Part shown: positions 42,052 through 50,175 of the stretch, one piece after another
Numbering within the stretch: the first letter of the stretch is position 1
Layout of the letters: every line of letters starts with the position of its first letter
Assembly: GCA_023388055.1 (NCBI GenBank)
Contig: JAEWGW010000010.1
Location: 1-62,619 of the forward strand
Length of the DNA stretch: 62,619 nt
Direction: 5' to 3'
DNA from: Bacillota bacterium
GTDB lineage: Bacteria; Bacillota; Bacilli; Paenibacillales; NBRC-103111
Program-made: the position numbers and the translations under genes
Notes under the pieces: generated by a model
What the model was told of the DNA's origin: nothing
Database searches by the model: none
What the model saw: only the letters and a program-made list of their open reading frames with translations

Positions 42052-43500
42052 ATGTTGAAGCGTAAATTTGCGGCCTTGGGCTGTTCCATTGCCCTGGCCT
42101 CCTCTCTTGTGGCAGGCTGTGCGGCTGCCGGCGGTGTTGAACCGGACAAGGTCATGCAGAATGCTTTTGGGGTAGTGTCCTATGAGGGATCTGGCTCCCT
42201 ATCCTTTCAGGTGACGGCTGGTGCAGCGGCCAAGGGGTATCCCGATGCGGCGAAGCTGAACAATGCCGTGGTGGAATTAACCCATGTGAAGCAGCAGGAC
42301 AAGACCAACAGCTCTGTGACCGGCGTTCTCAAAACCGGCTCCGGCAATATTCCTTTTGAAGCGGCCCAAGTGAATAAGGAGTGGGTAATCCAAGCAGAAG
42401 GCGCGTCCAAGCCGCTGGTGCTTGAGGATGCCCATGCGCAAGCCCAGAAGGAGAAAGCAGCAGCTCCCGGCTTTGGCCTGGATCTCACCTCCCTCAATCT
42501 GGAGAAGCTGCAAAATCATCTCGGCTCTATTTTGAGCTATGCGCCCACACTTGATTCCCTGGCCGTGTCTGATGCCAACGCTACCATCAACGGTGAAGCA
42601 CTGGCTCTGAAGAAGATCCATGCGGAGCTGAAGGGCGGCGAGCTGATCGGCATCCTCCAGAAAACCCTCTCCAACCTTTTGGCTGACGGCGAAAAAGGCG
42701 ATGCGCTGATCCGTTCCATTATCGGCGACCTGGGTTATGACGGTAACAATGCGTTTATGTTCAGCATCGTGAAGGAATCGCTGAGAAGCCTGGCGGCGGA
42801 TGCTTCCGCGCTGGATGTTCTTTTCCCGGCAGGAGATTTCCTGAATAACAGCAATGTGCTGAAGCTGGATTTGTATGTGGACGGGGCCTCCCAGATCCGC
42901 CGTACCGGATTTGAGCTGGCGCTGAACGGGCTTCCCCAATTGGAGAATGGCGTAAGCGCGGTGACTATTACCGGCTCCTTCGACAGATGGAACATCAACG
43001 GCACCGTAACCGCCGACAAGCTGTCTGCGGAAGGCGGCATCAAGCTCTCCGAAGGCGGCGGGCTGGCTAAATATCTGCTTGCCCTGGATAAAAACTCCAC
43101 AGCCCACAAGTTCCTGATGGAGGAGCTGAAGGTGAACCGCAAGCATATTGTGCTTCCGCCGGTAGGCTCCGAAGCTCCCACAACCGAGGTGCGCCCATAC
43201 CTGCAAGGGGATACCACCATGGTGCCGGTGCGTCTGGTGACCGAGCAGCTGGATGCACAGGTGGGCTGGAATCCGGATACCTATGAGGTAAGCGTAACCG
43301 ACATCTGGTCCGGCAAGAAGGTGGAGTTCAAAATCGGCAGCACCAGCGTGAAGGTGAATGGCGCAGAGCAAACGCTGGATGCCAGTGCCGTATTAGGTGG
43401 AGACACCACGTATGTGCCGGTCCGGATCATCGCCGAAACCTTCGGTGCGGAAGTGCTTTGGAACCCGGACACCTATGTGGTGACTATCGTCCGCAATTAA
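42052..43500 (+). CDS. Lipoprotein with C-terminal copper amine oxidase N-terminal-like (stalk) domain
   Basis: A 482-residue surface lipoprotein. The lipobox LVAGC places the modified Cys at residue 23. A large central part is unassigned. The C-terminal about 110 residues carry two MVPVRL/YVPVRI-x-E repeats with GWNPDTY/LWNPDTY, typical of the Cu_amine_oxidN1 stalk domain abundant in Paenibacillus surface proteins. It acts outside the membrane, in an unknown role. AAAGGAG precedes the ATG. Confidence 0.85.
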   Translation: MLKRKFAALGCSIALASSLVAGCAAAGGVEPDKVMQNAFGVVSYEGSGSLSFQVTAGAAAKGYPDAAKLNNAVVELTHVKQQDKTNSSVTGVLKTGSGNIPFEAAQVNKEWVIQAEGASKPLVLEDAHAQAQKEKAAAPGFGLDLTSLNLEKLQNHLGSILSYAPTLDSLAVSDANATINGEALALKKIHAELKGGELIGILQKTLSNLLADGEKGDALIRSIIGDLGYDGNNAFMFSIVKESLRSLAADASALDVLFPAGDFLNNSNVLKLDLYVDGASQIRRTGFELALNGLPQLENGVSAVTITGSFDRWNINGTVTADKLSAEGGIKLSEGGGLAKYLLALDKNSTAHKFLMEELKVNRKHIVLPPVGSEAPTTEVRPYLQGDTTMVPVRLVTEQLDAQVGWNPDTYEVSVTDIWSGKKVEFKIGSTSVKVNGAEQTLDASAVLGGDTTYVPVRIIAETFGAEVLWNPDTYVVTIVRN

Positions 43501-43567
43501 TGCGGCGTCCCTCCTCAATCTGATGTCTGCAAAAATGTGATGTCTGCATATTTGATACAACAGCAAA

Positions 43568-43620
43568 AACCGGTGCACCTGTCCCTCTCCAGGGATGGAT
43601 GCACCGGCTTTCTTTCTTTT
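43568..43620. terminator. Bidirectional terminator between the stalk lipoprotein and RHH genes
   Basis: CCGGTGCA pairs with TGCACCGG, with inner TCCCT/AGGGA pairing. Pyrimidine-rich TTTCTTTCTTTTT follows on plus and GTTTTTGC on minus. Confidence 0.8.
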
Positions 43621-43634
43621 TAATGGGGACATCT

Positions 43635-43820
43635 TCAGCTGTCCGTATTCTCCACCGGGGCCGGCGGCTGGTTGGGAAGGCGCCCGGCCTTGCGCAGCGC
43701 TTCCCGCAGCACATACTCCAGGTGCCCGTTTACGCTTCGGAATTCGTCGGCGGCCCAACGCTCCAGCGCTTCATACAGCTTCGGATCAATGCGCAGGGGA
43801 AAGCTTTTTTTAGGTGCCAT
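43635..43820 (-). CDS. Small ribbon-helix-helix (Arc-like) protein
   Basis: A 61-residue protein with the ribbon FPLRIDPKLYEALERWA and a second helix VNGHLEYVLREALRKAG, the Arc/MetJ-like DNA-binding layout. Such proteins repress their own operons or act as antitoxins. No toxin partner is adjacent. It starts 21 bases after the SPFH stop and was probably co-transcribed with it. The ribosome site is weak. Confidence 0.75.
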   Translation of the reverse strand: MAPKKSFPLRIDPKLYEALERWAADEFRSVNGHLEYVLREALRKAGRLPNQPPAPVENTDS

Positions 43821-43841
43821 AACTAGGCCGTATTCCGCTCT

Positions 43842-44684
43842 CTAATAAACCGAGCCGGTATTGATCACGGGGGACGCTGCTCTGTCCGAAACAATCGCCA
43901 CCATGAGATTGTTAATCATCGCCGCCTTGCGTTCATCGTCCAGTTCAATGACACCTTGCTCCTGCAGCTGCTTGATGGCCATCTGCACCATACCCACAGC
44001 TCCCTCCACAATCATCTGGCGGGCCGAGATAATGGCAGCCGCCTGCTGGCGCTGCAGCATGGCGCTGGCTATTTCGGTCGAGTAGGCCAGATGGGTCAGA
44101 CGGGCCTCCACAACCTCCACACCGGCGGCCATCAGACGATCCTGCAGCTCGCGGAGCAGCTCACCGGCCACCTCGTCGGCATTGCCGCGAAGGGAATAGC
44201 CGGAAAGCTCGAAGTTATCGTAGGGATATTTGCTGGCGACATGGCGCAGAGCCGTTTCGCTTTGGATTTCCACAAATTGCTGATAATTGTCCACATGGAA
44301 CAGGGCCTTGGTGCTGTCCACCACCCGGAAAACGATCACAGCGGCAATCTCGATGGGGTTGCCCTCTACATCATTGACCTTCAGCTTGACGCTGTTGAAG
44401 TTGCGGACCCGCAGGGATACCTTTTTCCGGTTGGAAAAGGGAACTGTGATCCAAATACCGCTGTCGCGGATGGTACCCTTATAAGCGCCGAACAGGGTGA
44501 CTACGTTTGCCTGGTTGGGCTGGATTACGGTAAACATCGTGAGCAGCACGAAAGCTGCCGTTTCCGCGAGAATACCCGTCACAATCCACTCCACAACAAA
44601 AGCGTAGATGCCGCCCCCTGTCAATAAAAAGAACAGCAGCAATCCGAGAAAGCCATTTCCTTTCCAAGCCGTTTTTTCCGTCAT
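43842..44684 (-). CDS. SPFH/Band 7 domain membrane protein
   Basis: A 280-residue protein with two N-terminal hydrophobic segments. It is followed by an SPFH (stomatin/prohibitin) domain containing MFTVIQPNQANVVTLFGAYKG near residues 50-70, and a C-terminal helix rich in Ala, Gln and Glu. SPFH proteins organise membrane microdomains and bind proteases or fusion partners. The ATG at 44684 follows GGGAGGA; the longer frame upstream covers the promoter region. Confidence 0.9.
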   Translation of the reverse strand: MTEKTAWKGNGFLGLLLFFLLTGGGIYAFVVEWIVTGILAETAAFVLLTMFTVIQPNQANVVTLFGAYKGTIRDSGIWITVPFSNRKKVSLRVRNFNSVKLKVNDVEGNPIEIAAVIVFRVVDSTKALFHVDNYQQFVEIQSETALRHVASKYPYDNFELSGYSLRGNADEVAGELLRELQDRLMAAGVEVVEARLTHLAYSTEIASAMLQRQQAAAIISARQMIVEGAVGMVQMAIKQLQEQGVIELDDERKAAMINNLMVAIVSDRAASPVINTGSVY

Positions 44685-44731
44685 CGATTTATTCCTCCCG
44701 TTCAAGTTAGTTAAATCATTTTGATATTTAA

Positions 44732-44760
44732 ATGATATCACTATTTCTATATAATGTAAA
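44732..44760 (-). promoter_or_regulatory. Promoter of the SPFH-RHH transcript
   Basis: On the minus strand TTTACA (44760-44755) and TATCAT (44737-44732) are separated by 17 bases, and the -10 box lies 47 bases before the ATG at 44684. Confidence 0.6.
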
Positions 44761-44770
44761 CTACCCAAAT

Positions 44771-44799
44771 TTGACAATGCGGCTGTCCGGTGCTATAAA
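44771..44799 (+). promoter_or_regulatory. Sigma-A promoter of the thioredoxin-like gene
   Basis: Consensus TTGACA and TATAAA are separated by 17 bases, 43 bases before the ATG. It is divergent from and adjacent to the SPFH promoter. Confidence 0.75.
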
Positions 44800-44842
44800 A
44801 GAAGCGTAAATACGCATACCATGCGGTCAGGAGGGAATTACG

Positions 44843-45190
44843 ATGCAGCAGATTAAAGAGGAAGCACAATTCAGAAGCGTCATCAACGGAGCGGTGCCGG
44901 TAGTAGCCGTTTTCAAAGCCGTCTGGTGCAAGGACTGCCATTATATAGAGCCCTTTATGCCTGACTTGATCCAACAATACGAGGGCCGGCTGACATTTGT
45001 CCATGTGGACCGGGATGATCTGCCCGACCTGTGCGCCGAACTGAATATATTGGGTATCCCCAGCTTTATTGTGTTCCGGGAGGGCCAGGAAATTACGCGT
45101 TTCGTCTCCAAGCTCCGCAAAACCCGGGAGGAGATCGAGGAATTCCTGGACCGCTCCCTGCAGGTTGCGGATGCCCTGGGGAAGAGCTGA
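44843..45190 (+). CDS. Thioredoxin family protein
   Basis: A 115-residue single-domain thioredoxin-like protein. The redox motif is VWCKDC at about residues 27-32, where classical thioredoxin has WCGPC, and the cis-Pro lies in LGIPSFIVF near residue 73. There is no signal peptide, so it works in the cytoplasm as a disulfide reductant or bacillithiol-type thioredoxin (YtpP-like). AGGAGGG lies before the ATG. Confidence 0.9.
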   Translation: MQQIKEEAQFRSVINGAVPVVAVFKAVWCKDCHYIEPFMPDLIQQYEGRLTFVHVDRDDLPDLCAELNILGIPSFIVFREGQEITRFVSKLRKTREEIEEFLDRSLQVADALGKS

Positions 45191-45222
45191 GGGGACAAAA
45201 TTCGGGTACCCCCGCTCGGCAG

Positions 45223-45352
45223 CCTGCCGGGAACCCATCCGGAAGTCCTCGTGCAGGGGCCTGCCGGGAACCCATCCGGAAGTCCTCGTGCGGGGACCTG
45301 TCGGGAACCCATCCGGAAGTCCTCGTGCAGCGGCTTACCGGGATCTCCTCCG
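45223..45352. repeat. 37-bp tandem repeat, three full copies and one partial
   Basis: Units start at 45223, 45260 and 45297, with a decayed fourth at 45334. Each reads CCTGCCGGGAACCCATCCGG followed by AAGTCCTCGTGCAGGGG with few changes. The copies are directly adjacent with no spacers, so this is a minisatellite-like array, not CRISPR. Confidence 0.9.
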
Positions 45353-45376
45353 TTGTCCTCCCCCGGCGGTCTGACC

Positions 45377-45564
45377 TTATCCGGACAGAGGATCCGCTAT
45401 TTGCGCCATTTTGGCCTTTTGCAGCATCTTACGGACCCACGGTACGCTATTGTCGTCCCCAAGCGCCTAAACTCGCCGATCTCCACCCAATAACGGCCCC
45501 TCGGTCCGTAAGGTTGGCCAAATCACGCTTTTTGCTGAAATAACGTCACCTGTGTCCGTTACGC
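45377..45564. repeat. Intergenic palindrome cluster E
   Basis: Four units lie near 45377-45402, 45426-45451, 45487-45512 and 45537-45564. The first two read (TC)TTA(TC)CGGAC...CGCTATT and the last two, inverted, read AATAACG...GTCCGTAAG or GTCCGTTACG. Spacer words GCGCCATTTTGGC recur. Together with the 37-bp array they fill the 45191-45725 gap, where I see no gene. Confidence 0.75.
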
Positions 45565-45577
45565 TAACGCACAACTG

Positions 45578-45610
45578 CCTGTCTCCCTTTTTGCGGAGAC
45601 AGGCTTTTTG
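45578..45610 (+). terminator. Strong hairpin terminator upstream of the ubiD-like gene
   Basis: GCCTGTCTCC pairs perfectly with GGAGACAGGC around CTTTTTGC, followed by TTTTTGG. It insulates the UbiD-like gene from upstream transcription. Confidence 0.85.
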
Positions 45611-45725
45611 GTACGCGGCGAGAAGTGCGGGGCCGATGGAGCGGACGAGCCGGCTGAAAATTGGCTTCATCCCCCAAAAGCCGATATAATGGCTGTATAC
45701 ATAACCAGCAGGGAGGCCCTTGTCC

Positions 45726-47486
45726 GTGGTGTTTGAGAATTTGAGGCAATTCATTGAGGTTTTGCAAAAAGAAAAGGATGTTGCCGTAATCGATGCTCAG
45801 GTGGATCCCAATCTGGAGCTGGCGGAAATCCACCGCCGTGTCATCGATGAGGGAGGTCCCGCGCTTCTGTTCACCAATGTGAAAGGCAGCGCTTTCCCCG
45901 TAGCTACCAATCTGTTCGGCACCAAACGCCGGGTGGATCTGGCCTTCGGCACACGCCCGGAGCAGCTGATGCAGCAGGCGGTGGAGGCTATGCATACCCT
46001 GCTTCCCCCCAAGCCCGCAGCCTTGTGGAAGGAGCGCTCTCTGCTGCTGGACCTGGTTAAGGTAGGGAGCCGGACAGTGAGCCAGGCCGCAGCACCTGTG
46101 CTTCAGGTCTGTGACCGCAGGGACAGAATGTCCAAGCTGCCGGTGATTACCAGCTGGCAGGAGGACGGCGGCCCCTTCGTGACGCTGCCGCTGGTTTATA
46201 CGGAGCATCCCGTCACTCATCAGCATAATTTGGGCATGTACCGGATGCAGGTGTTCGACAGCGAAACCACCGGGATGCATTGGCAAATCCACAAGGGCGG
46301 CGGCTTCCATTACCATGAAGCCGAGCTGCGTGGCGAAGCCCTGCCCGTGACGGTGTTCCTGGGCGGCCCGCCGGCCCTGATCGCCTCGGCCATTGCGCCG
46401 CTGCCGGAGCAGCTGCCGGAGCTTCTGGTGGCGTCCCTGATTCTGGGCGGCAAGCTGAAGCTGGCGGACAACCCCCTGGGCGGCCACAAGGTAGTGGCGG
46501 AGGCGGAATTTGCCATCTCCGGCAGAGTGGAGCCGCATATCCGGCGTCCCGAGGGTCCGTTTGGCGACCATTACGGATATTATTCTCTGACGCATGATTT
46601 TCCCGTGTTTAACATAAACCATATTTGGCACCGTAAGGACGCCATTTATCCTGCTACCGTGGTGGGCAAGCCCCGGCAGGAGGATTATTACCTGGGCGAA
46701 TTCCTCCAGCGGCTCCTGTCTCCGGCTTTCCCCATGGCCATGCCTGGGGTCAAGGACCTGTGGACTTATGCGGAGACGGGCTTCCATGCGTTGGCTGCCG
46801 CTGTGGTCCGGGAAAGCTACCGCCGGGAGGCGCTGGCTTCGGCCTTCGCTATCTTCGGCCAAGGGCAGCTGACGCTGACCAAATTCCTGGTGGTCACCGA
46901 CCGCAGCGTGGAGCTGGAGCGGTTCGACCTGCTGCTGGAGACGGTGCTGGAGCGGTTTAATCCCGCCACCGATCTGCTGATCTTCAACCACACCTCCCAC
47001 GATACCCTGGACTATACGGGAGGAAGGCTGAACCACGGCAGCAAGGCGCTGCTGTTGGGGGTAGGGGAGCCTGTCCGCTCGCTTCCGGGCTCCTACGACG
47101 GAGGCGTCATCCCCGGTATCCGGGATGCCCGGATGTACTGCAAGGGATGCCTCGTGGTGGCCGGCGCTTCCTTCACAGAGGATCCGGAGCTGGCCGCCCG
47201 TCTGGCTGAAAACGCCACAGAACAGCTGGCCCGCTGGCCGCTGGTGATTCTGGCGGACGATGCCGCCATTGTCAGCAACCAGACCGCCTTCCTGTGGACG
47301 GTGTTCACCCGCTTTAATCCGGCTACGGACATCCATGCCCAAAGCCGGGTGGAGAACAACCACATCGCCTACCGCCTGCCTTTGATCATTGATGCCCGCA
47401 TGAAGCCGGGATATCCGGATGAGGTCATTCCGCGGGAGGATATTGTGAAGCTGGTGGACAGCCGCTGGAACGAATATTTCAAATAG
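45726..47486 (+). CDS. UbiD family decarboxylase, probable menaquinone biosynthesis decarboxylase
   Basis: A 586-residue prenylated-FMN-dependent decarboxylase. Family landmarks are NLGMYRMQVFDSETTGMHWQ near residues 166-185, the adjacent IHKGGGFHYHE, and EGPFGDHYGYYS near 277-288. Bacteria using the futalosine route carry a UbiD-like decarboxylase of the SCO4490 type; the MqnE gene at 51099 supports that role. Start choice: GTG at 45726 has GGGAGG nine bases upstream; TTG at 45720 is in frame but too close to the site. Confidence 0.85.
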   Translation: MVFENLRQFIEVLQKEKDVAVIDAQVDPNLELAEIHRRVIDEGGPALLFTNVKGSAFPVATNLFGTKRRVDLAFGTRPEQLMQQAVEAMHTLLPPKPAALWKERSLLLDLVKVGSRTVSQAAAPVLQVCDRRDRMSKLPVITSWQEDGGPFVTLPLVYTEHPVTHQHNLGMYRMQVFDSETTGMHWQIHKGGGFHYHEAELRGEALPVTVFLGGPPALIASAIAPLPEQLPELLVASLILGGKLKLADNPLGGHKVVAEAEFAISGRVEPHIRRPEGPFGDHYGYYSLTHDFPVFNINHIWHRKDAIYPATVVGKPRQEDYYLGEFLQRLLSPAFPMAMPGVKDLWTYAETGFHALAAAVVRESYRREALASAFAIFGQGQLTLTKFLVVTDRSVELERFDLLLETVLERFNPATDLLIFNHTSHDTLDYTGGRLNHGSKALLLGVGEPVRSLPGSYDGGVIPGIRDARMYCKGCLVVAGASFTEDPELAARLAENATEQLARWPLVILADDAAIVSNQTAFLWTVFTRFNPATDIHAQSRVENNHIAYRLPLIIDARMKPGYPDEVIPREDIVKLVDSRWNEYFK

Positions 47487-47508
47487 CACCGGGAAGGAGA
47501 TTTGGCCT

Positions 47509-48237
47509 TTGCTGCGAGAACTGCTGAACGCTGCCCCACGCACGGAACAGGGCGATATGCAAAAGGCGCTGCGAGCGCTGGAGCTGTATCTGGAGAAGCT
47601 GGAGCGGGTAGGCCCCGGAGGCCGCGTCTCCCCAAGCCGCAGCGGGGAGGAGATTCCCCGGCTGGAGCTGTGGACCCGGGGCTTCGCCGATGCCCTGGAT
47701 GAGCTGGAGGAGAGCAAATTCTGTGCGGAAGCCTTCGGCCGCGGCATCCACGCTTCCTTTGTGGAAGAGATGTCCCCGGAGGAACGGCTGAAATACCGCC
47801 GCTATCTGTATTTTTATAAGAATGCGTTTATCCGCGTATTTTCCATTCTGGACAAGCTGGGGTACTTTCTGGACGAGCTGTATAGCCTGGGGACAGGCAA
47901 GGTTAAGGTGCGGTTCTCCTACTTCACCGTGCTCCGCCAGATGCATGAGCGGAAGGTGGAGGTCCGGCTGGAGGAACGGTTGTATGAGCTGAAGCAGAAC
48001 TACCAGGAGCCCTTGAGACGGCTGCGCAGCCAGCGGAATATGGAAATCCACCTGCTTAATGCGGAGATGGTGGATGACATGATCCGGGTGAAACGGCAGA
48101 CTCATGCAGACGGCCGGCAAAAGGTGGAGAATGTGCTGCAGAATCTGTCCGACCTGGCCTTAAGCTTCGAGATGGTCTGCCGCACCATTGCCATAGTGTT
48201 CGACCATACGAAGGGCTCTGTCCGGACCAAAGGGTAG
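47509..48237 (+). CDS. Cthe_2314-like HEPN domain protein
   Basis: A 242-residue soluble helical protein. The HEPN signature R-x4-H is present as RNMEIH near residue 180, preceded by long amphipathic helices (KYRRYLYFYKNAFIRVFSIL). HEPN domains are often RNases, and this subgroup is named after a Clostridium thermocellum structure. No nucleotidyltransferase partner is adjacent. TTG start at 47509 with AAGGAG nine bases upstream, 22 bases after the UbiD-like stop, so it is co-transcribed with it. Confidence 0.75.
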   Translation: MLRELLNAAPRTEQGDMQKALRALELYLEKLERVGPGGRVSPSRSGEEIPRLELWTRGFADALDELEESKFCAEAFGRGIHASFVEEMSPEERLKYRRYLYFYKNAFIRVFSILDKLGYFLDELYSLGTGKVKVRFSYFTVLRQMHERKVEVRLEERLYELKQNYQEPLRRLRSQRNMEIHLLNAEMVDDMIRVKRQTHADGRQKVENVLQNLSDLALSFEMVCRTIAIVFDHTKGSVRTKG

Positions 48238-48282
48238 ATTCAAACCCTTCCCAATCGTTTCGCTTGACGCAGCTTGCGAAAA

Positions 48283-48325
48283 AAAACCGTTCTCCGGATG
48301 CCAAACACCCGGGAACGGTTTTATT
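48283..48325. terminator. Bidirectional terminator between the HEPN and nifU-like genes
   Basis: AAAACCGTTC(T)CC(G)G pairs with C(C)GGGAACGGTTTT; A and T runs lie on both sides between convergent genes. Confidence 0.8.
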
Positions 48326-48335
48326 TTGTATTCAA

Positions 48336-48578
48336 TTAAAATACCTGTACAACTTCCTTAATGCCGTCAACCTCTTCCACCAAGGCGCGTTCGATGCCGG
48401 CCTTCAGGGTGATCGTGGAGCTGGGGCAGCTGCCGCATGCGCCCATTAACCGGAGCTTGACGATGCCGTCTTCCACATCCACCAGCTCAACGTCTCCGCC
48501 ATCCCGCTGCAGGAAGGGGCGAAGCTTATCCAGAACTTCCAGTACCTCATCATAGGCTACTTCTTTGTTCTCGCTCAT
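48336..48578 (-). CDS. yutI: NifU C-terminal domain protein (YutI-like)
   Basis: An 80-residue Fe-S cluster scaffold or carrier of the NfuA/NifU C-terminal type. The cluster-binding CGSCPSS lies near residues 48-54, after LRPFLQRDGGDVELV. It carries nascent clusters to target proteins. The ATG at 48578 follows AAGGAG. In B. subtilis yutI lies beside yuzB and yutJ, the same order as here. Confidence 0.9.
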   Translation of the reverse strand: MSENKEVAYDEVLEVLDKLRPFLQRDGGDVELVDVEDGIVKLRLMGACGSCPSSTITLKAGIERALVEEVDGIKEVVQVF

Positions 48579-48676
48579 TTGCTTCAACTCCTTTCTTTCC
48601 TTTATTATATTACAAGTAGCGCAAAAGTAAAAATAAGCTCCTGTATTTACAGCAAATTGACCGGGGAGGAGTCATG

Positions 48677-48913
48677 ATGAGACCTCTGATCGAATTCTGT
48701 ACCAGCAATATGCATCATGGCACCGGACAGGTGATGAAGCTGCTGGAGGCCAATCCCGATTATGACGTCCTGGAATACGGCTGTTTGGGCAATTGCGGCG
48801 AATGCTACGCCGGCCCGTACGCCCTGCTGGACGGCCAATTTATCGGGGCGTCAACAGCAGAAGAGCTGCTCGCCCGCCTGGAGGAAGCCATTCTGGCCCT
48901 TTATCCGAAATGA
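48677..48913 (+). CDS. yuzB: YuzB family protein (DUF1450)
   Basis: A 78-residue protein with the conserved IEFCTSN start and YGCLGNCGECYAGPYALL, four Cys that suggest metal or cluster binding. The function is unknown, but the gene sits between yutI and yutJ as in B. subtilis. GGGGAGG favours the second of two adjacent ATG codons (48677 rather than 48674). It overlaps the convergent oxidoreductase gene by 13 bases. Confidence 0.85.
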   Translation: MRPLIEFCTSNMHHGTGQVMKLLEANPDYDVLEYGCLGNCGECYAGPYALLDGQFIGASTAEELLARLEEAILALYPK

Positions 48914-49965
48914 TGGCGGGACTTCCACAGCACCCCGCTTTTTAAGGTCCGCGGCACCTTGCCAAACACAACCGTGCTGTCGCCCATCAGGGCGAAGCCG
49001 TTTTTTTTGCCCAGAGAGCCCAGGGTTCCCCGGAGTCTCAAGGGACTGATGTTGGGGGTCACCCCATCCCAGATCGCCCTGACTACTGTGGCAATTTGTT
49101 TGCCCTGGATAATGGCTGCCTGGGCGCTGGGGGAGAACACCAGGCTGGCGCAGTCGCCCACCACAAAAACCTCGGGAAATTGAGGGATCCGGTGGAAGCT
49201 GTCCAGCCGGATGCGCCCTGCCTCATCCTTGTTAACCTCCAGCGCCTGGACGGGATGGGCCGGCTGGATGCCGCCCGCCCACACGGTGGCTTCAGAACGA
49301 AGCACCTTGCCGCCCTCCAGAATCTCTGTTTCCCGGATATCCTCCAGCTCCACCTGGGAGCGGATTTCCACATCATGCTCCAGAAACCATTCATGAACGA
49401 ACAGCCGCAGCTTCTCGGGGAAGGCAGCCAGAATCCCGCCGCCCCGGTCCAGAATCCGGATGTGCAGATCCGGACGGCATTCCCTGAGCTCCGAGGCCAT
49501 CTCCACACCGCTTAACCCCCCGCCGATAATCGTAACATGCCCATAAGGACGCACCTCCTGGAGAGCCACATACGTCTTCCTGGCAGCCCGCAGGGATTGC
49601 AGGCTGTGGGTGAACTCCGCTGCCCCGGGAATCCCGTAATACTGGTCTACGCAGCCCAGCCCGATCACCAGCCAATCATAGGAAATGGGGTCCTGGTCCT
49701 GAAGATAAACTAGCCGCTCCTTCATGCTGATTTCCGTTACTTCCCCGAAGAACAGAATGAGATGGGGGTGGACGGGAAATGCCACATGAAGTCCATGTTC
49801 AGCCGCCGAGCCGGCAGCCAGTGCATAATATTCTGTTTTGAGCCCCTGATACGGCATGCGGTCTACCAGATAAATGACAGTGTCCGGCGGCAAGTCCCTC
49901 TCCAGCAGTTGGCGGACAATGGCCATTCCGCCATAACCGCCCCCAAGAATGACCAGTTTCTTCAT
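48901..49965 (-). CDS. yutJ: NAD(P)/FAD-dependent oxidoreductase, YutJ/NDH-2-like
   Basis: A 354-residue flavoprotein of the type II NADH dehydrogenase class. The FAD-binding dinucleotide motif is VILGGGYGGMA at residues 4-14, the NAD(P) motif is VTIIGGGLSGVE near 144-155, and the second FAD motif is VFVVGDCA near 267-274. There is no membrane segment. NDH-2-like proteins pass electrons to quinones; YutJ itself is poorly defined. It is shorter than typical NDH-2 (about 400 residues). The context links Fe-S and quinone genes. Confidence 0.85.
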   Translation of the reverse strand: MKKLVILGGGYGGMAIVRQLLERDLPPDTVIYLVDRMPYQGLKTEYYALAAGSAAEHGLHVAFPVHPHLILFFGEVTEISMKERLVYLQDQDPISYDWLVIGLGCVDQYYGIPGAAEFTHSLQSLRAARKTYVALQEVRPYGHVTIIGGGLSGVEMASELRECRPDLHIRILDRGGGILAAFPEKLRLFVHEWFLEHDVEIRSQVELEDIRETEILEGGKVLRSEATVWAGGIQPAHPVQALEVNKDEAGRIRLDSFHRIPQFPEVFVVGDCASLVFSPSAQAAIIQGKQIATVVRAIWDGVTPNISPLRLRGTLGSLGKKNGFALMGDSTVVFGKVPRTLKSGVLWKSRHHFG

Positions 49966-50013
49966 GATTCCTCACACCCCTCTCTTCATCTGTAATTCGC
50001 TCCTTTGGGAATC

Positions 50014-50171
50014 TGTCCGACGGAGTGGTTGAAGTGAATAAATATTCATCGAGTTTCATTCCTTACCGGGAAAGAAGTGCCTTGGAGGCTCAAACACGTT
50101 TTGTCGGCCTTGATTTGAATGAAATGTAAGGGTTCAAATATTTATTCCTTCGTTTGTTTCGTCGGACAGAC
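50014..50171. repeat. Long imperfect palindrome containing copy 2 of the 62-bp repeat
   Basis: The outer arms are CTGTCCGACG at the left and CGTCGGACAG at the right. Inner arms GAATAAATATT (50036-50046) and AATATTTATTC (50137-50147) also pair, and TTTCATTC/GAATGAAA add a third pair. The core 50054-50115 is the 62-bp sequence also present at 37517-37578. It lies between the yutJ-like and M23 genes. It looks like a small structured or mobile element. Confidence 0.75.
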
Positions 50172-50175
50172 TCCA

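Noticed and set aside
45223..45352. Possible CRISPR array in the 37-bp repeats
   Set aside because: The units are directly adjacent with no unique spacers and there is no cas gene nearby.
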